A stretch of DNA of 64,000 nt from Craterostigma plantagineum (taxonomy: Eukaryota; Streptophyta; Magnoliopsida; Lamiales; Linderniaceae). The notes under the pieces were generated by a model. The model made no database searches and was not told the DNA's origin. It worked only from the letters and a program-made list of their open reading frames with translations. How positions within the stretch are numbered: the first letter of the stretch is position 1; each line of letters opens with the position of its first letter. The position numbers and the translations under genes were made by a program. This document shows positions 19,311 to 29,891 of this stretch, piece by piece. The DNA lies in contig JAPQWV010000336.1 of the NCBI GenBank assembly GCA_027422505.1, forward strand, positions 434,001-498,000, given 5' to 3'.

Positions 19311-19799
19311 AAAATCGACCCATTCCAAAAAACCCAAATCAAGCAGCCACGATGAAATACACGCACAAAAAACCCTAATCGACCAACAAATCAATGTCAT
19401 TCCAGAAACACGCACCAAAAACCCTAATCGTGATGAAATGCGACCACTTACGACGACGAACGACGAACGAACGATTGGATTTAAGTGTTGACTTACCTAT
19501 CGATTCAGAAGGGAATACAACGACGAACGAGTGGACATACGACGTAGAATCTAAAGCCAAAAAAATCCGGGTCGATTTCTGGCAAGCAATCGTGCGATTT
19601 GGTTTGGGGCTATGCGATTTTTCTTTTTTTTTTTTTTATGAGCGATCAAATGTGAAATAAGAAACAAAGTAAAAGATGTAAAAAACCAGATCTAGTAGGG
19701 GTAAATCCGTCAGTTAGGTACCTATCGGTAAAATAAAATTCAACTAGGTACCTAGGTTAAAAATCACACTGACAGGGGACTGAACTGTTTTATTTTTAT
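19311..19799. other. Right subterminal part of the MULE, no gene seen
   Basis: Contains CCCTAATC and ACGACGAACGA words up to about 19530 and possibly the 5' end of the Ulp1-like transcript. From 19690 on it is an inverted relative of the left part at 7750-7890. Confidence 0.5.
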
Positions 19800-20148
19800 T
19801 GATTAGGTATTTAAGTGTTGAATCCCCTTTTTGATACATTATTTTTATTATTTAAAACTTCAATTTATTTATATTTTTAATTTATTTATTAAGAAGCGAT
19901 GTTCGTCAAAATATTTATTTTCAAATTTTCGAGTTATTTTAAAGAGTGAAAAATAATTTATTCAAATAGAAAGGAAAAGAAGAAAAAAATAAAAAAAGAA
20001 AAATATTTAACCTATTGAATAGTTAAAGGTAATATGGGTCTAATATGAGAAGATACATATTATAGTTTGGTTTCTTCAAAAATAACTTAAAGTTGAGTTT
20101 ATTTTTAGAAAAAAATTAATATGATGGATTATTTACACCAAATTTTCC
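19800..20148 (-). repeat. Right terminal inverted repeat of the MULE
   Basis: Inverted copy of 6084-6402, ending in TTATTTACACCAAATTTTCC at the 9-bp TSD TAGATTAAA (20149-20157). Confidence 0.85.
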
Positions 20149-20157
20149 TAGATTAAA

Positions 20158-20224
20158 AGATACTACTTTGAAAAGACGTGACAGCTAAATCCGACAATCG
20201 GTATCATGATGTATGACTTATGGG
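20158..20224. other. Host fragment between MULE and hAT
   Basis: These 67 bp fall between the MULE TSD and the end of the hAT TSD. They include GACGTGAC, an ACGT-core word found in plant promoters. In the reconstructed ancestral sequence the fragment sits upstream of actin. Confidence 0.55.
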
Positions 20225-20387
20225 CATGGTTTGAAGACCGGACCGGACCGGCCGATTTTGGCCGGTTCCGACCGGACCGGTCAAAATTCCGGTCCGATTC
20301 CGGTCCGGTCTTTGCTTTAATAAAAAAATAAGGAAAAACATAATATTAGTAATATTCAATAAAACCGAATGAAATTTCGGATATGTC

Positions 20388-20462
20388 TGGCTGGTGTAGT
20401 GGTAAAGCTCTCAATTGAGTCAATAATGGGTCTGGGTTCGATTTCTATCAACCCCATAATTT
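20388..20462 (+). other. tRNA-like segment inside a hAT element
   Basis: GGCTGGTGTAGTGGTAAAGC resembles a pol III A box and D-arm, and about 35 bases later GGGTTCGATTTC resembles a B box. CTCAATTGAG forms a small stem between them. The acceptor stem is not convincing. It parallels the tRNA-like stretch in the hAT at 6830-7341. Confidence 0.55.
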
Positions 20463-20547
20463 TTATTTTTTAATTAACTTATCATTCCAATACTTTCATT
20501 CTACTTAACTTTGACCCCCACATGATAGATTTTTAATACTTCACAGC

Positions 20548-21218
20548 TAGGGGTGTTCATCGGTCGGTTCGGTTCGGTTTTTTGAAATTTCGGTTCGGTT
20601 TTCGGTTTTACGTATGCTTAATCCAATATCCGAACCGTTTTAATTTGGTTCGGTTCGGTTTTTAAAATTCGGTTCGATTTTTTTCCGTTCGATTTTTCGG
20701 TTAGGAATTTAATATCAACAGAAAAAAATATTATGAGCTGAAAATACATAAAACAATTTATGGTTATTAAAAAACAAAGAAGATTTATGGAACGTGACAT
20801 ATAGCAAATAATTCAAAGGTCCCCAAAAAAACAACATGAAAATAGAACAAAATCTAACCAAAATATAAAAACATTCATCTGAAGATACTATAAATTATTT
20901 GGGAGAAGAATAGTATTTGATTGGTGAAGAAAACATTCACCTAAAAATGGAAAAAGTATACCAACTGTATTATTTACGTTATGGGAGAAAAACAAATAAT
21001 TTTTTTGTTTTTATATTTTTAATGTAGTATGATAATTTCAGTTCGGTTTTTCGGTTTTTTCGGTTTTACGTATGCTTAATTCGATATCCGAACCATTTTA
21101 ATTTAGTTCGGTTCGGTATTTTACAATTCGGTTCGATTTTTCGGTTTCGGTCTTTTTGGTTCGGTTCTTTACGGTTCGGTTGGTTTTTTCGGTGTTTCGG
21201 TTAATTTGAAAACCCCTA
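20548..21218. mobile_element. Non-autonomous hAT element, GGTTCGGTTCGG-rich, nested
   Basis: The ends TAGGGGTGTTCATCGG and, at the right, AACCCCTA are flanked by TTCACAGC at 20540-20547 and 21219-21226, a perfect 8-bp TSD. Both ends are built from repeated CGGTTCGGTT words; the middle is AT-rich. It lies wholly within the hAT at 20225-21450. Confidence 0.93.
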
Positions 21219-21458
21219 TTCACAGCCCATGGTTCAATTAATTTTTAATCCCAAATGCTATTTACTTTTATTAACTTTACCCCTTAATGTTTTAACACTA
21301 TAATTTCGAAAAAGTTCACATGTATTTTTCTATTTAACTTGATATATTCATAAAATATATATTTTTAAATCTAAAGATACCGGTTAAATCACTACACCTT
21401 AAACCACTAAAATTATCGGTCCGGTTCGAATACCCGGTTTCAGAACCTTGCTTATGGG

Positions 21459-21567
21459 GACCACAAGACAGATCATATTGTATGGACGGTCGCGATTAAA
21501 TGCCAATCCCTAATTCAATATTACGTTATTATTTTTTTCGGGCTGAAGAACTTGAGCTTCGCCTCAC
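21459..21567 (+). promoter_or_regulatory. Probable original promoter-proximal DNA of the actin gene
   Basis: These 109 bp lie between two TSD-defined insertions. The last ten bases, TTCGCCTCAC, recur at 62556-62565 directly before the actin leader, so this stretch was adjacent to the leader before the foldback element inserted. A CCAAT box lies at 21503-21507, about 65 bp from the junction, a plausible promoter distance. An AT-rich stretch follows, but I see no good TATA box. Confidence 0.6.
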
Positions 21568-21869
21568 GAGAGAATTACATAAATGATGTTATTTTGAGAA
21601 TGGAATTACAAAAGTTGTTGAGTTTTTAAACCTATTACAGAACTAATCAATTTTTTTAATTCTAACTATTTTTATTTTCATTTTAAGCACTTAAAATTAA
21701 AAATTTTCACTATGTTACCTTCAAATAGCACAACACTTCTTAATAATTAAAACTTTACCCAACTTTCAACTCAAATATATTAAAAATATATTACTTAGAG
21801 AAATAATCAAAAGAAAATAAAATTACTTGGCGTGATAGTAACCTACTTCTCCCACGTGAGTTTGATATC

Positions 21870-22380
21870 TAGAGATGTCAAAACGGGTCTCAGGGACGGG
21901 GCGACCCGTAGCCCGCCTTGGGCGGCGCGGGCGCGGGTAAGCCCACCGTTTGGCAGGCCTGGAAATTGAAGGCCCGCCCCCCAAATTACAAAAAATTCAA
22001 AAACATTCAAAGAAATAAAGAATAAAACAATGAAAATTTAGTATTTAAGCTTGAAATTAATAATCTAAATAATAATTTATTTATATATTAAACTTAAGTA
22101 AATTTAAAATCGGAGCTAGAAAACACTACAAACCTATATAATTTATTTATATAGGTATTACTTTTTTCCAATTTTTAATTGATTCATTCATAATATAAAT
22201 AATTATTATTCGAGATTTGATTTAATTAGAATAAATTTCGAGCTTAAATATTTAATATTTATTGTTTGTTTGTTAGATTTTTAATTTTTTTTCTTTTTTT
22301 TAATTTTTTTTATGAATTTGAGCGTGGCCTTCAATTTGCAGGTCCCGCACCCGCCCCGTTGGCCCGTTTTGATAGGTCTA
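21870..22380. mobile_element. hAT-like element in the centre of the foldback element
   Basis: The ends TAGAGATGTCAAAACGGG and, inverted, TAGACCTATCAAAACGGG match in 15 of 18 bases. Both ends are rich in GGGCGGG/GCCCGCC. The flanks read GATATC and CATATC, so the TSD is imperfect and its length unclear; hAT is inferred from the TAGRGRTGTC style shared with 6830 and 20548. Confidence 0.75.
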
Positions 22381-22564
22381 CATATCGAACTCACGTGTGA
22401 GTAGTATGTCACGGTCATGCCAGTTAATTTTTTTTATTATTTCTTTAAGTAATCTATTTTTAATATGTTTGAATTGAATTGGGGTAAAAATTTAATTATT
22501 AAAAAGTGTTATGTTATTTGAAGATAACAATAGTGAAATTGTGATTTTAAGTATTTTCGTGGTT

Positions 22565-23714
22565 TGAAACTCGCCCGAGTTCATGCGGCTGATATTATTT
22601 TTCTTATTGAAACCAAAAGCAGCAAGAGCTATATGGAAAGTGTTCGTAATAAACTAAACATGCATGGTGTCTTCGTGGATGCTGTGAGTCGTAAAGGTGG
22701 CCTCGCTCTCTTCTGGAATAAAGCTATTTGTGTGACGCTCATACTCAAACTTTCATATTGATGTGTGCGTCGAAGATCACTTGCGAAATTCACCATGGCG
22801 TTTTTACGGGTTTTTACGGGGACTAATCTTTCTCTGCGTCGGCACAGTTGGAAACTCCTGAGTCGGCTGCGGGACCTTGGCCCTACGCGATGGCTATGTG
22901 CTGGTGATTTCAATGAGATCCTTGTCCAAAAAGAGAAGAAAGGTGGCCGTCCTAAGCCTCGATGGCAGATGACTATTTTTCGAGAGGCGTTAGAATCTGC
23001 TGGCCTTACTGACCTCGGGTTTGAGGGAGACACCATGGAATGACAGAACGCCTCACCCGCATACCATATTGGAACGCCTTGATCGAGCGTGTGCTACTGT
23101 TGAGTGGAGGCACTCGTTTTCGGAGGCTAGGTTGCGCTATTGTCCAACACTTACCTCTGATCACCACGCCTTAATTGTGCAAACTGCGGCAGGACCAGCT
23201 TTGGGGCCTCGTGCTAAGCGTCCCTTTCGATTCGATGCAACTTGGTTCGGGGATGATCACTGCTTGGAATTTTCAAGGACTGTTGGGGAGATCCGCCGCG
23301 AGCGCTGGTAGGGATGGTTGGCGATGCTTTGAGCTTTGTAGAGAACGACTTGAAAAGTGGAATCACACATCTTTCAGAGGCATGCAGCTGCGTATTAAGG
23401 CCTGTGAGCAGAGCCTAGAAGCCTTGCGATCCAAATCTATCTCGGAGGAAACTAGAATGGAGGAAGAAACGGCTAAGAGGTAGTTGCACGACTTGATCCA
23501 CCGGGAAATATTTATTGGCAGCAAAGGGGCAAAGCTGATTGGTTGCGTAATGGGGATAGGAATACGAGGTTCTTTCATAGACGAGCCACATCAAGGAGAA
23601 CCCGAAATCACATTTCTAGTCTCCGGGACTCGACGGCTGTATTATGCTATGAGCAGAAAGAGATCGAGCAAATTGTTGATGGCTACTTTAGGACTCTTTT
23701 CCTCTCAGCTCAAC
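22565..23714 (+). pseudogene. LINE endonuclease and linker, left part
   Basis: The apurinic-endonuclease-like domain is recognised from ADIIFLIETKSS (with the catalytic Glu), LCAGDFNEIL (the GDFNE motif, about 22896-22925) and SDHHALIV (the SDH motif, about 23158). After it come a coiled linker (CEQSLEALRSKSISEE) and the RNGDRNTRFFHRRAT segment usual before plant LINE reverse transcriptase. Stops or shifts occur near 22761, 23043, 23311 and 23483. The start is not the protein N-terminus, since the element is 5'-truncated. Confidence 0.85.
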
Positions 23715-25019
23715 TGACAGCAAATACTCGAATCCTAACGTCCATGAACGGCCTAATCGTTATTTAGCTGTCGCCCTAAACGATGTACCGCATATTCGTA
23801 TCAACAAATGGACATATTGAGACAAAGAAGCAATATCATAGAACGATAAAAAGTCGAATACACGTGTTCACGATTATCCTACGCCTTAACTACGACATAA
23901 CCCAACGTTCATCTATTCCCAAACACACAAGAGGATTAGCTACTCATATTGAACGTCACAACAACAAGATTTAAGGGAAACGAGGATAGAGAACTCATAA
24001 AAACTTCCCTAAGCAGTGAATATGGCGTTTCCGAGGTGGAGCTCTCGTTCCTCGATCGTTTGAGCGTAGCTTCGTTGTTGGATCGTCCCTTGAGCTTCTC
24101 CGAATCACGAGGCTACTTCTAGTGTTCTTCCTTCTCTTCTTTGCTCTCAGTTTTCGTCCCTCTCCAGTTGTTTTTCAGTTCTAAGGTGCCTCACCTCTTT
24201 ATGCTTTGAAAATGGGCTAAAATCTTGAATTTTGGCACGTTCACGGCCTCTTAATGGGCCCTCACGGCCGTGACGGCGGCTCAAAACCCTATTTCTTGAC
24301 TTTCTGGCATGAGTCACGGCCTCGTGCAACATCCTTCACGGACGTGAAAGAGGCTTAAACCCTAAATCTTGACTTCTCTGGCACAGGTCACGGCCTCTTG
24401 CACTGACATTCACGGCCGTGAATCAGTGGATTTTCCTTCGTTGAACTCTGTGCCTAGATTCACGGCTTGTTGCATAAGGCTTCACGGCCGTGAATTGACA
24501 TTCTCCAACTCTCTGCCGTGAGTCACGGCTTCTAGCACGCTCAGTCACGGCCGTGAAGAAAGTAAATGTCCTTCTTAGAGTTCTCTGCTGGGATTCACGG
24601 CCGTTTGCACAACTGTCACGGCCGTGACTTGCTCTTTTAAGGTTGCTGCCACCGTTCACGGCCTCTTGCAATGTTATTCACGGCCGTGAGTTTCAGTAGT
24701 CGACCCACTGCCTACTGTCACGGCTTCGTGCTATATGATTCACGGCCGTGACCCGTGGACTTTTGTCCCCTTATGTTTACTGCCAACATTCACGGCCTCT
24801 TGCAAGCCTGTTCACGGTCGTGACTTGTTTCTGGCAGCTTCTAACTTCGCCATTTTCGCGTCGTTTTCGCCTCGTTTTCGTTCCTACTCGATAATCATTC
24901 GAAGGTCCTACAATATTTAAATGGGTGTAAATAGAGCCAATAAATGCATAGAATGATCAAAACTTTCCTATTATAACCCAAATAAACATAACAATAAACG
25001 TATTAAAATACGTTTATCA
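23715..25019 (-). repeat. 3' LTR of the Athila element, deleted at its outer end
   Basis: It matches 58243-59551 of the other LTR. The first about 490 bp of that LTR (57751-58242) are missing here, although the TSD TCAAC directly abuts the remaining sequence. Both break points carry TG, so a deletion across 2-bp microhomology explains it. It contains nine palindrome-pair repeats. Confidence 0.88.
24233..24825. repeat. Palindrome-pair array in the Athila 3' LTR
   Basis: About nine units spaced near 60 bp, each a half site TCACGGCC followed after about 14-16 bases (often with CTTGCA) by the full palindrome TCACGGCCGTGA or a one-base variant. The other LTR carries the same array at 58763-59352. 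Confidence 0.9.
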
Positions 25020-25038
25020 AACCTCCCCACACTTAAGC
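25020..25038 (-). promoter_or_regulatory. Polypurine tract of the Athila element
   Basis: On the minus strand AAGTGTGGGGAGGTT abuts the 3' LTR, which starts TGATAAACG. A similar AAGTGTGGGGAGGGGG occurs far inside the element at about 47860-47876. Confidence 0.8.
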
Positions 25039-25115
25039 TTTTGCTTGTCCTCAAGCAAATTAAAAGCAAGAAAAGATAACAAGATAGTGGCATGACCATT
25101 CACATTCATCAACGC

Positions 25116-26818
25116 TGTTGACCTTTTTGGTCCATACATGTTAGAGAGTTTTGATGAACGATGTAATTGTAATGACGTTAGGTCTATAAAATAAGCAATT
25201 CGATTTGGGAAAAATAAAACGTCTAAGTTCATGATAATATTCGTCCATGCATTGTGTATGAGCTATAAAAGTGTTGAATATTTGAATTGCGTGTGATTTT
25301 GTGATGATTTGATGGAACTATGTGATCGCGTGTTATAGACAGTCCATGAGATAGGATATATCGTTCTGTGCTATATATGGAAATAATGCATGAGATATCC
25401 TACTGAGCTATATATGGAAAATATGCTGTTTATATATGGAAAGTGATATATCCGTTGATACCAGTTTATTCCTGGACGAAAATCATATGCACGATCCTTG
25501 CTTGCCTTGCAATGAATTAAATGCGAAATATTAAATTGATATCTTTCCTTGTGCTGATTGGATTATTATATTTAGGAAAGATTTGATTTAATTGACCTTA
25601 TGGATAAGATGCTATTATATGATATGTGCTATAAACGGATGTGATCTCTGAAATAAGGGAAGTTGTGCCATGATGTGATAAATCGATTTATGTAAGCTCT
25701 GATCTGATTCTTGTGCTAAACATGGTAAATATATTGATTAAATGCTATGAGCTGTACATGGAGAACGTGCTTATACCTTGCTATCTTATGTGCCATACTT
25801 GGAAAGTAAATCTAAAGTTACTCGTTACTAGGAACTGATAGCAGGGAATCACTTATGGAAAATTACGATATGGAAAATATATGCGAAATGGATGAAATTG
25901 CTTGAGTACGAAAATTGAGCTTTATATGGAATATAATCATGCTTTAATGTGCTATATGACCGTTGTGATGATTTATTAGAAGCATGATTTATATGGTATG
26001 ATTGACTCGAAAGCTACATGGAAACTATGCTTGATTTGGTGATTACTGTTTGATATGACTTTCCATGTGAAGTGCTATTTGAAAAGGACTATATATAAGC
26101 TGCACTTGAGATTTTCGAGACGATACAGAACTTGCGAATTTAAGCCTACGAGAGATTTTTGAGCAGAGAGATACTAAGAGATTCCTGACCCATTCACTTG
26201 CGATAGCTTTCTGCCTTACTGAGCGTTAACTTGCCTATCCATCACTGAGCGAGTGATTTATCCGATATTCCATCATCCCCTGCCATATATTCTGTCTTCG
26301 GACGTGTTGTCTTCGGACGTGAGCAATACCAAGGAGGCAAGGTCGACGTTTACGCACACGTGAAGGGAAGGACAAGTCCGGGGGCCCTTCGGTAGCGAGC
26401 TGTGTCTATCGGGATCAAGGAGATTCCGAGGAACGAAACTCGGCGTGTGGTAACCTAGTAGCGTCTAGTGTTCGACTTGTTTCGGTTGTGTATTGGGCTA
26501 ACCAATCAGTTTTGTATCTAGCTACGGTGCATTATAGTGATTGGTTAAACTCTTGGGAAGCAAATCCGAAGGAGAGGAGTAAACCCCAGTTGGGGATATA
26601 ACCTCTATAAAAATCCTGTCTCGCATTTACTTTTCAGTTATTTCTTTATCGCTGTGAGACGGACCCGACGCACATCCGACGTTACTAGGATATATCGGAC
26701 ATACTAGTTACAAACATCAGTAGGCATATCTAAGTCACCACATTTAATATTTGTGAAAAGAAGCATAAAGTTTTAAAAGCCTAATTCACCCCCCCTCTTA
26801 GGCACATTTATATCTTCA
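25116..26818 (+). repeat. Sirevirus LTR 1
   Basis: Runs from TGTTGACCTTTTTGG to TATATCTTCA. A TATAAAAAT box lies at 26605-26613 and CTTCGGACGTG is directly repeated near 26295-26320. The U3 part (25370-26080) repeats words of the form TATATGGAAA or ACATGGAAA. A C run of 7 lies near the 3' end. It differs from LTR 3 at about 20 positions by eye, while LTRs 2 and 3 differ at about 9. Confidence 0.92.
26605..26613 (+). promoter_or_regulatory. TATA box of Sirevirus LTR 1
   Basis: TATAAAAAT lies about 210 bp before the LTR end, with a CTCGCATTTAC stretch some 20-30 bp downstream as a plausible start region. Identical boxes occur in LTRs 2 and 3. Confidence 0.65.
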
Positions 26819-26820
26819 TT

Positions 26821-26832
26821 TGGTATCAGAGC
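26821..26832 (+). promoter_or_regulatory. Primer binding site, Sirevirus copy 1
   Basis: TGGTATCAGAGC, complementary to initiator tRNA-Met, begins two bases after the LTR. The same site occurs at 36200-36211 and 45596-45607. Confidence 0.92.
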
Positions 26833-26877
26833 AGGTTACTCAAACGACGGGCCTAACAAGCCTGAGTTAAAGATCTA

Positions 26878-28296
26878 ATGGCTTCTTCGAGTTTTGATGT
26901 TTTTGCAGAAGGACAATCCCATTCCAGGCCACCGCTCTTCGATGGAACAAACTATGCTATATGGAAAAATCGTATGAAGGAATTCCTGCTTGCTACTGAC
27001 TATGACCTGTGGGATATCATCACGACTGGACCCTACAGTCCCAAGAAGGCGGATGGAACTCCAAAGAAAGGTTCCGAGTACGATGCAACCGACAAGCGAG
27101 GAATATCCTTGAATGCCAAAGCTAAGAACATGATCGCCTGCGCGCTTACAAGAGAAGAATACAATCGTGTGAGTTCATGCGAATCTGCCAAGGACATGTG
27201 GGAGATGCTTCAAGTCACACATGAGGGAACCACTCGAGCTGTACAAGAAAGAATAGCCCTCTTAACTCACCAATACGAGCTGTTCAAAATGGAGGACAAC
27301 GAGACCATAAGCCATATGTACGCAAGATTCATGAGCATCATAAATCAAATGTTCTTGTTGGGAAAGAAAATACCGGACGGTGAGAAAGTACGGAAGATAC
27401 TAAGATCTCTGCCAAGAGAATGGAATCCCAAAGTAACTGCCATCTACGAAGCAAAGGACTTGGACCAACTTTCCGTGTCAGAATTGATTGGATCTCTTAC
27501 CACCTACGAGATGACTCAGATCTCCATCAAAGAGAAACCAACGGTCCGAAGTCAACCAAACATTGCATTTAACACCGAACAAGAAAATGATTCTGAAGGT
27601 GAAGAAGAAACTGAGGAGGACCTAATGGAGCAGATCGCCATGCTGACCAGAAGATTTGGAAAGTTTCGGATGAGAAGAAAGTTCAAGGGAAACTCCAAGT
27701 TCCAGCCTAGGAACAAGGGAATATCATCATCCGGGAACAACGTGCAGAAATGTTTCAAATGCAACAACCCAGGCCACTTCGCCTCAAACTGCCCTATGGA
27801 AAATGGTGACAAAAAGGTAAAGAAGCAGAAAGCAATGGTCACTAACTGGGAAGAGGGCGAAAGCGAAGAAGAGGAAGATCTCGTCTACATGGCCAATGAT
27901 GATGATCAGGTATCTTCTTCATCCACTATTAAGAAAATTCTCTTTCTGAATGAATTATATGCTAGGCAAGATGAATCTCATGATGACGCTTCCTCAGCTT
28001 CTGAAGTAGATGAAAAGGAAGAGATGTTTGAAATTATTCAAAATGCAGAAAGAAGGATTAAGTCGCTCAACTCACAAGTAAAGAGTCTGATTAGGCAACG
28101 AGATGATGTAGCTAGAGAGAAGCATCAAACAGATAATGAGCGTCTGAAAGCCGAGTTAGAAACTCTTAAGGAAGAAAAAGTCTTGTGTAATTGCGAAAAG
28201 CTTAGGAAGCAAGAAAATGTATCTAAAGATATGTCCGTCCTTGGAAATTTCTTAGAAGAAAACAAAAATGTTAAGACTTTTTGTAGGACAACATAA
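26878..28296 (+). pseudogene. Sirevirus gag, copy 1
   Basis: The 472-codon frame opens with MASSSFDVFAEGQSHSRPPL 46 bases after the primer site. It has the UBN2-type gag region (FDGTNYAIWKNRMKEFL to about residue 220), a CCHC knuckle (CFKCNNPGHFASNC near residue 300), an acidic linker and a coiled coil (about 390-450). Copy 2 suggests that an extra A near 28272 shifts the frame, so the second knuckle (CFSCGRHGHYANHC, about 28408) is in another frame. Gag would form the particle shell around the element RNA. Confidence 0.88.
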
Positions 28297-28640
28297 TCTC
28301 AACATGATACTCGATCTTCCTAGACATGTTGGAAATACAGGAATAGGATATTCCACAACACCTAAGCATGCTGCACCTTCACTAGATATTAGAAAGCCTA
28401 AATGTTTTTCATGCGGCCGTCACGGTCATTATGCTAACCACTGTTTCTTGAAGAAAGCTGATAAAACTAGATATATCTAGAGGCCAAAGCAGATTCCTAA
28501 GAATCAAGGTTCTAACACTGGCACGCCTGCATTTATGAGATCACAGTCTGTGACAGATGATATATCATGTGTTACAAGAGTCATTTTACCACTAACCCTT
28601 TAGGACCCAATCGAAGTTGGGCACCTCAGAAAAGAAATGA
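28268..28640 (+). pseudogene. Sirevirus gag-pol junction with second zinc knuckle, copy 1
   Basis: A second CCHC knuckle (CFSCGRHGHYANHCF) is followed by KKADKTRYI and a TAG at 28478-28480. Copy 2 has the same TAG at the matching place (37859-37861). Beyond it the frame continues RPKQIPKNQGSNTGTPAF. The protease begins in a frame shifted by minus one near 28650. Shared lesions and programmed recoding cannot be told apart from two sister copies. Confidence 0.7.
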
Positions 28641-28643
28641 TTC

Positions 28644-29891
28644 ATGCAGGTACAAAGAAGAAAATCCAGCAAAAAGAACAAGTGGTACCTCGACAGTGGG
28701 TGTTCCCACCATATGACAGGTGATATCAGTAAGTTTGTGTCGGTGAAAGCCTATGATGGAGGATATGTCTCCTACGCCGACAACACTAAAGCTAAGATCA
28801 TTGGGGTTGGAACTGTTGGTAACACTTTACATACTACTATATATGACGTATGGTTAGTTAAGAAACTAGAACATAATCTCATTAGCATTAGTCAATTATG
28901 TGATAAGGGTCATACGGTAACCTTTGAAAATGATAAGTGTATTGTTAAAACCAATGATAAGGTACTGTTTAGTGCATCTAGGGATAGGAATATTTATTGC
29001 ATAACTCTTGATGATATCACTGACCAGAACGTCAAGTGCTTAGCAGTTACACAGGATAACACCTGGTTATGGCATAGACGCTTAGGACATGCCAACATGG
29101 AATTACTGTCTCACATCACAAGCAATGCACTGGTGCGAGGTGTTCCTGACATAAAGTTTGTCAAGGACAAAACATGAAAGGAATGCCAAATGGGCAAGCA
29201 GACCAAGACATCGTTCAAGGCAAAGAATGTGATATCCGCATCCAGACCTCTGGAATTACTGCATCTCGACCTTTTTGGTCCTGTCCAGACGATGTCTCTG
29301 CGAGGTAAAAGATATGCCTTTGTTATCGTTGATGATTATTCCAGGTATACTTGGGTGATATTTCTTGCACATAAGAATGAGGCACTAGATAATTTTGCAT
29401 CACTAGTTAAGAGACTTGAAAATAAAAAAGAAACAAACTTATGTAGGATACGCAGTGATAACAGACTGGAATTTGATAGTAAGTCATTTGCATCATTCTG
29501 TGATCAGTACGGATATAGTCATAACTTCTGTGCCCCTATAACTCCTCAACAGAATGGCGTAGTTGAACGTAAAAATAGGGTATTACAGGAAATGGCTAGA
29601 TCTATGTTACATGAGTATGATATTCCTAAACAGTTCTGGGCGGAAGCTGTTAGTACAACTTGTTATGTGTCTAACCGTGTTTTCCTTAGGCCGATATTAA
29701 AGAAGACTTCTTATGAAATCTGGCATGGTAGAACTCCGAATATAAGTTACTTTCGAGTGTTTGGATGCAAATGTTTTATCTTGAACGATAGAGATAAGAG
29801 AGGAAAATTTGACTCTAAGGTTGATAAAGGATATTCCTTGGTTACAGTCTTCACTCTAAGGCATATCGGGTTTATAATAAAAGGAAATTGA
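28644..29891 (+). pseudogene. Sirevirus protease, pre-integrase and integrase, copy 1
   Basis: The protease active site is in [15 protein letters not shown], near the start. The pre-integrase motif [15 protein letters not shown] follows at about 29070. A TGA at 29175-29177, where copy 2 has TGC, removes a zinc-finger Cys and stops the frame. Integrase continues at 29190 with [31 protein letters not shown] and the [13 protein letters not shown] motif carrying the catalytic Glu. A 1-bp loss near 29828 shifts the frame again. Copy 2 keeps all of this open. Confidence 0.88.

Larger units (their letters stand above)
6084..20148. mobile_element. 14-kb Mutator-like element (MULE) carrying a Ulp1-like gene
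   Basis: The ends GGAAAATTTGGTGTAAATAA (6084 on) and its inverted copy ending at 20148 are flanked by TAGATTAAA at 6075-6083 and 20149-20157, a perfect 9-bp TSD typical of Mutator. The terminal inverted repeats run about 320 bp at roughly 85 percent identity; similarity resumes at 7750-7890 after a foldback insertion in the left repeat. The cargo is a mudrA-like N-terminal fragment (plus strand), a Ulp1-like peptidase gene (minus strand) and GGTAC-rich tandem repeats. Nested inside are a foldback element, a hAT, an LTR retrotransposon and probably an LTR fragment at about 17.56-18.35 kb. MULEs with Ulp1-like genes are known in plants (Kaonashi and CUMULE groups), but assigning this one to either is inference. 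Confidence 0.88.
20225..21450. mobile_element. Non-autonomous hAT element, GGACCGGACC-rich
   Basis: The ends CATGGTTTGAAGACCGG and, inverted, CAAGGTTCTGAAACCGG are flanked by CTTATGGG at 20217-20224 and 21451-21458, a perfect 8-bp TSD. Subterminal DNA repeats GGACCGGACCGG. It contains a tRNA-like segment and a second complete hAT at 20548-21218. Without that insertion it is about 550 bp. Non-coding. Confidence 0.92.

Noticed and set aside
20388..20462. Functional tRNA gene
   Set aside because: A and B boxes are present but acceptor stem pairing and a normal anticodon loop are not.
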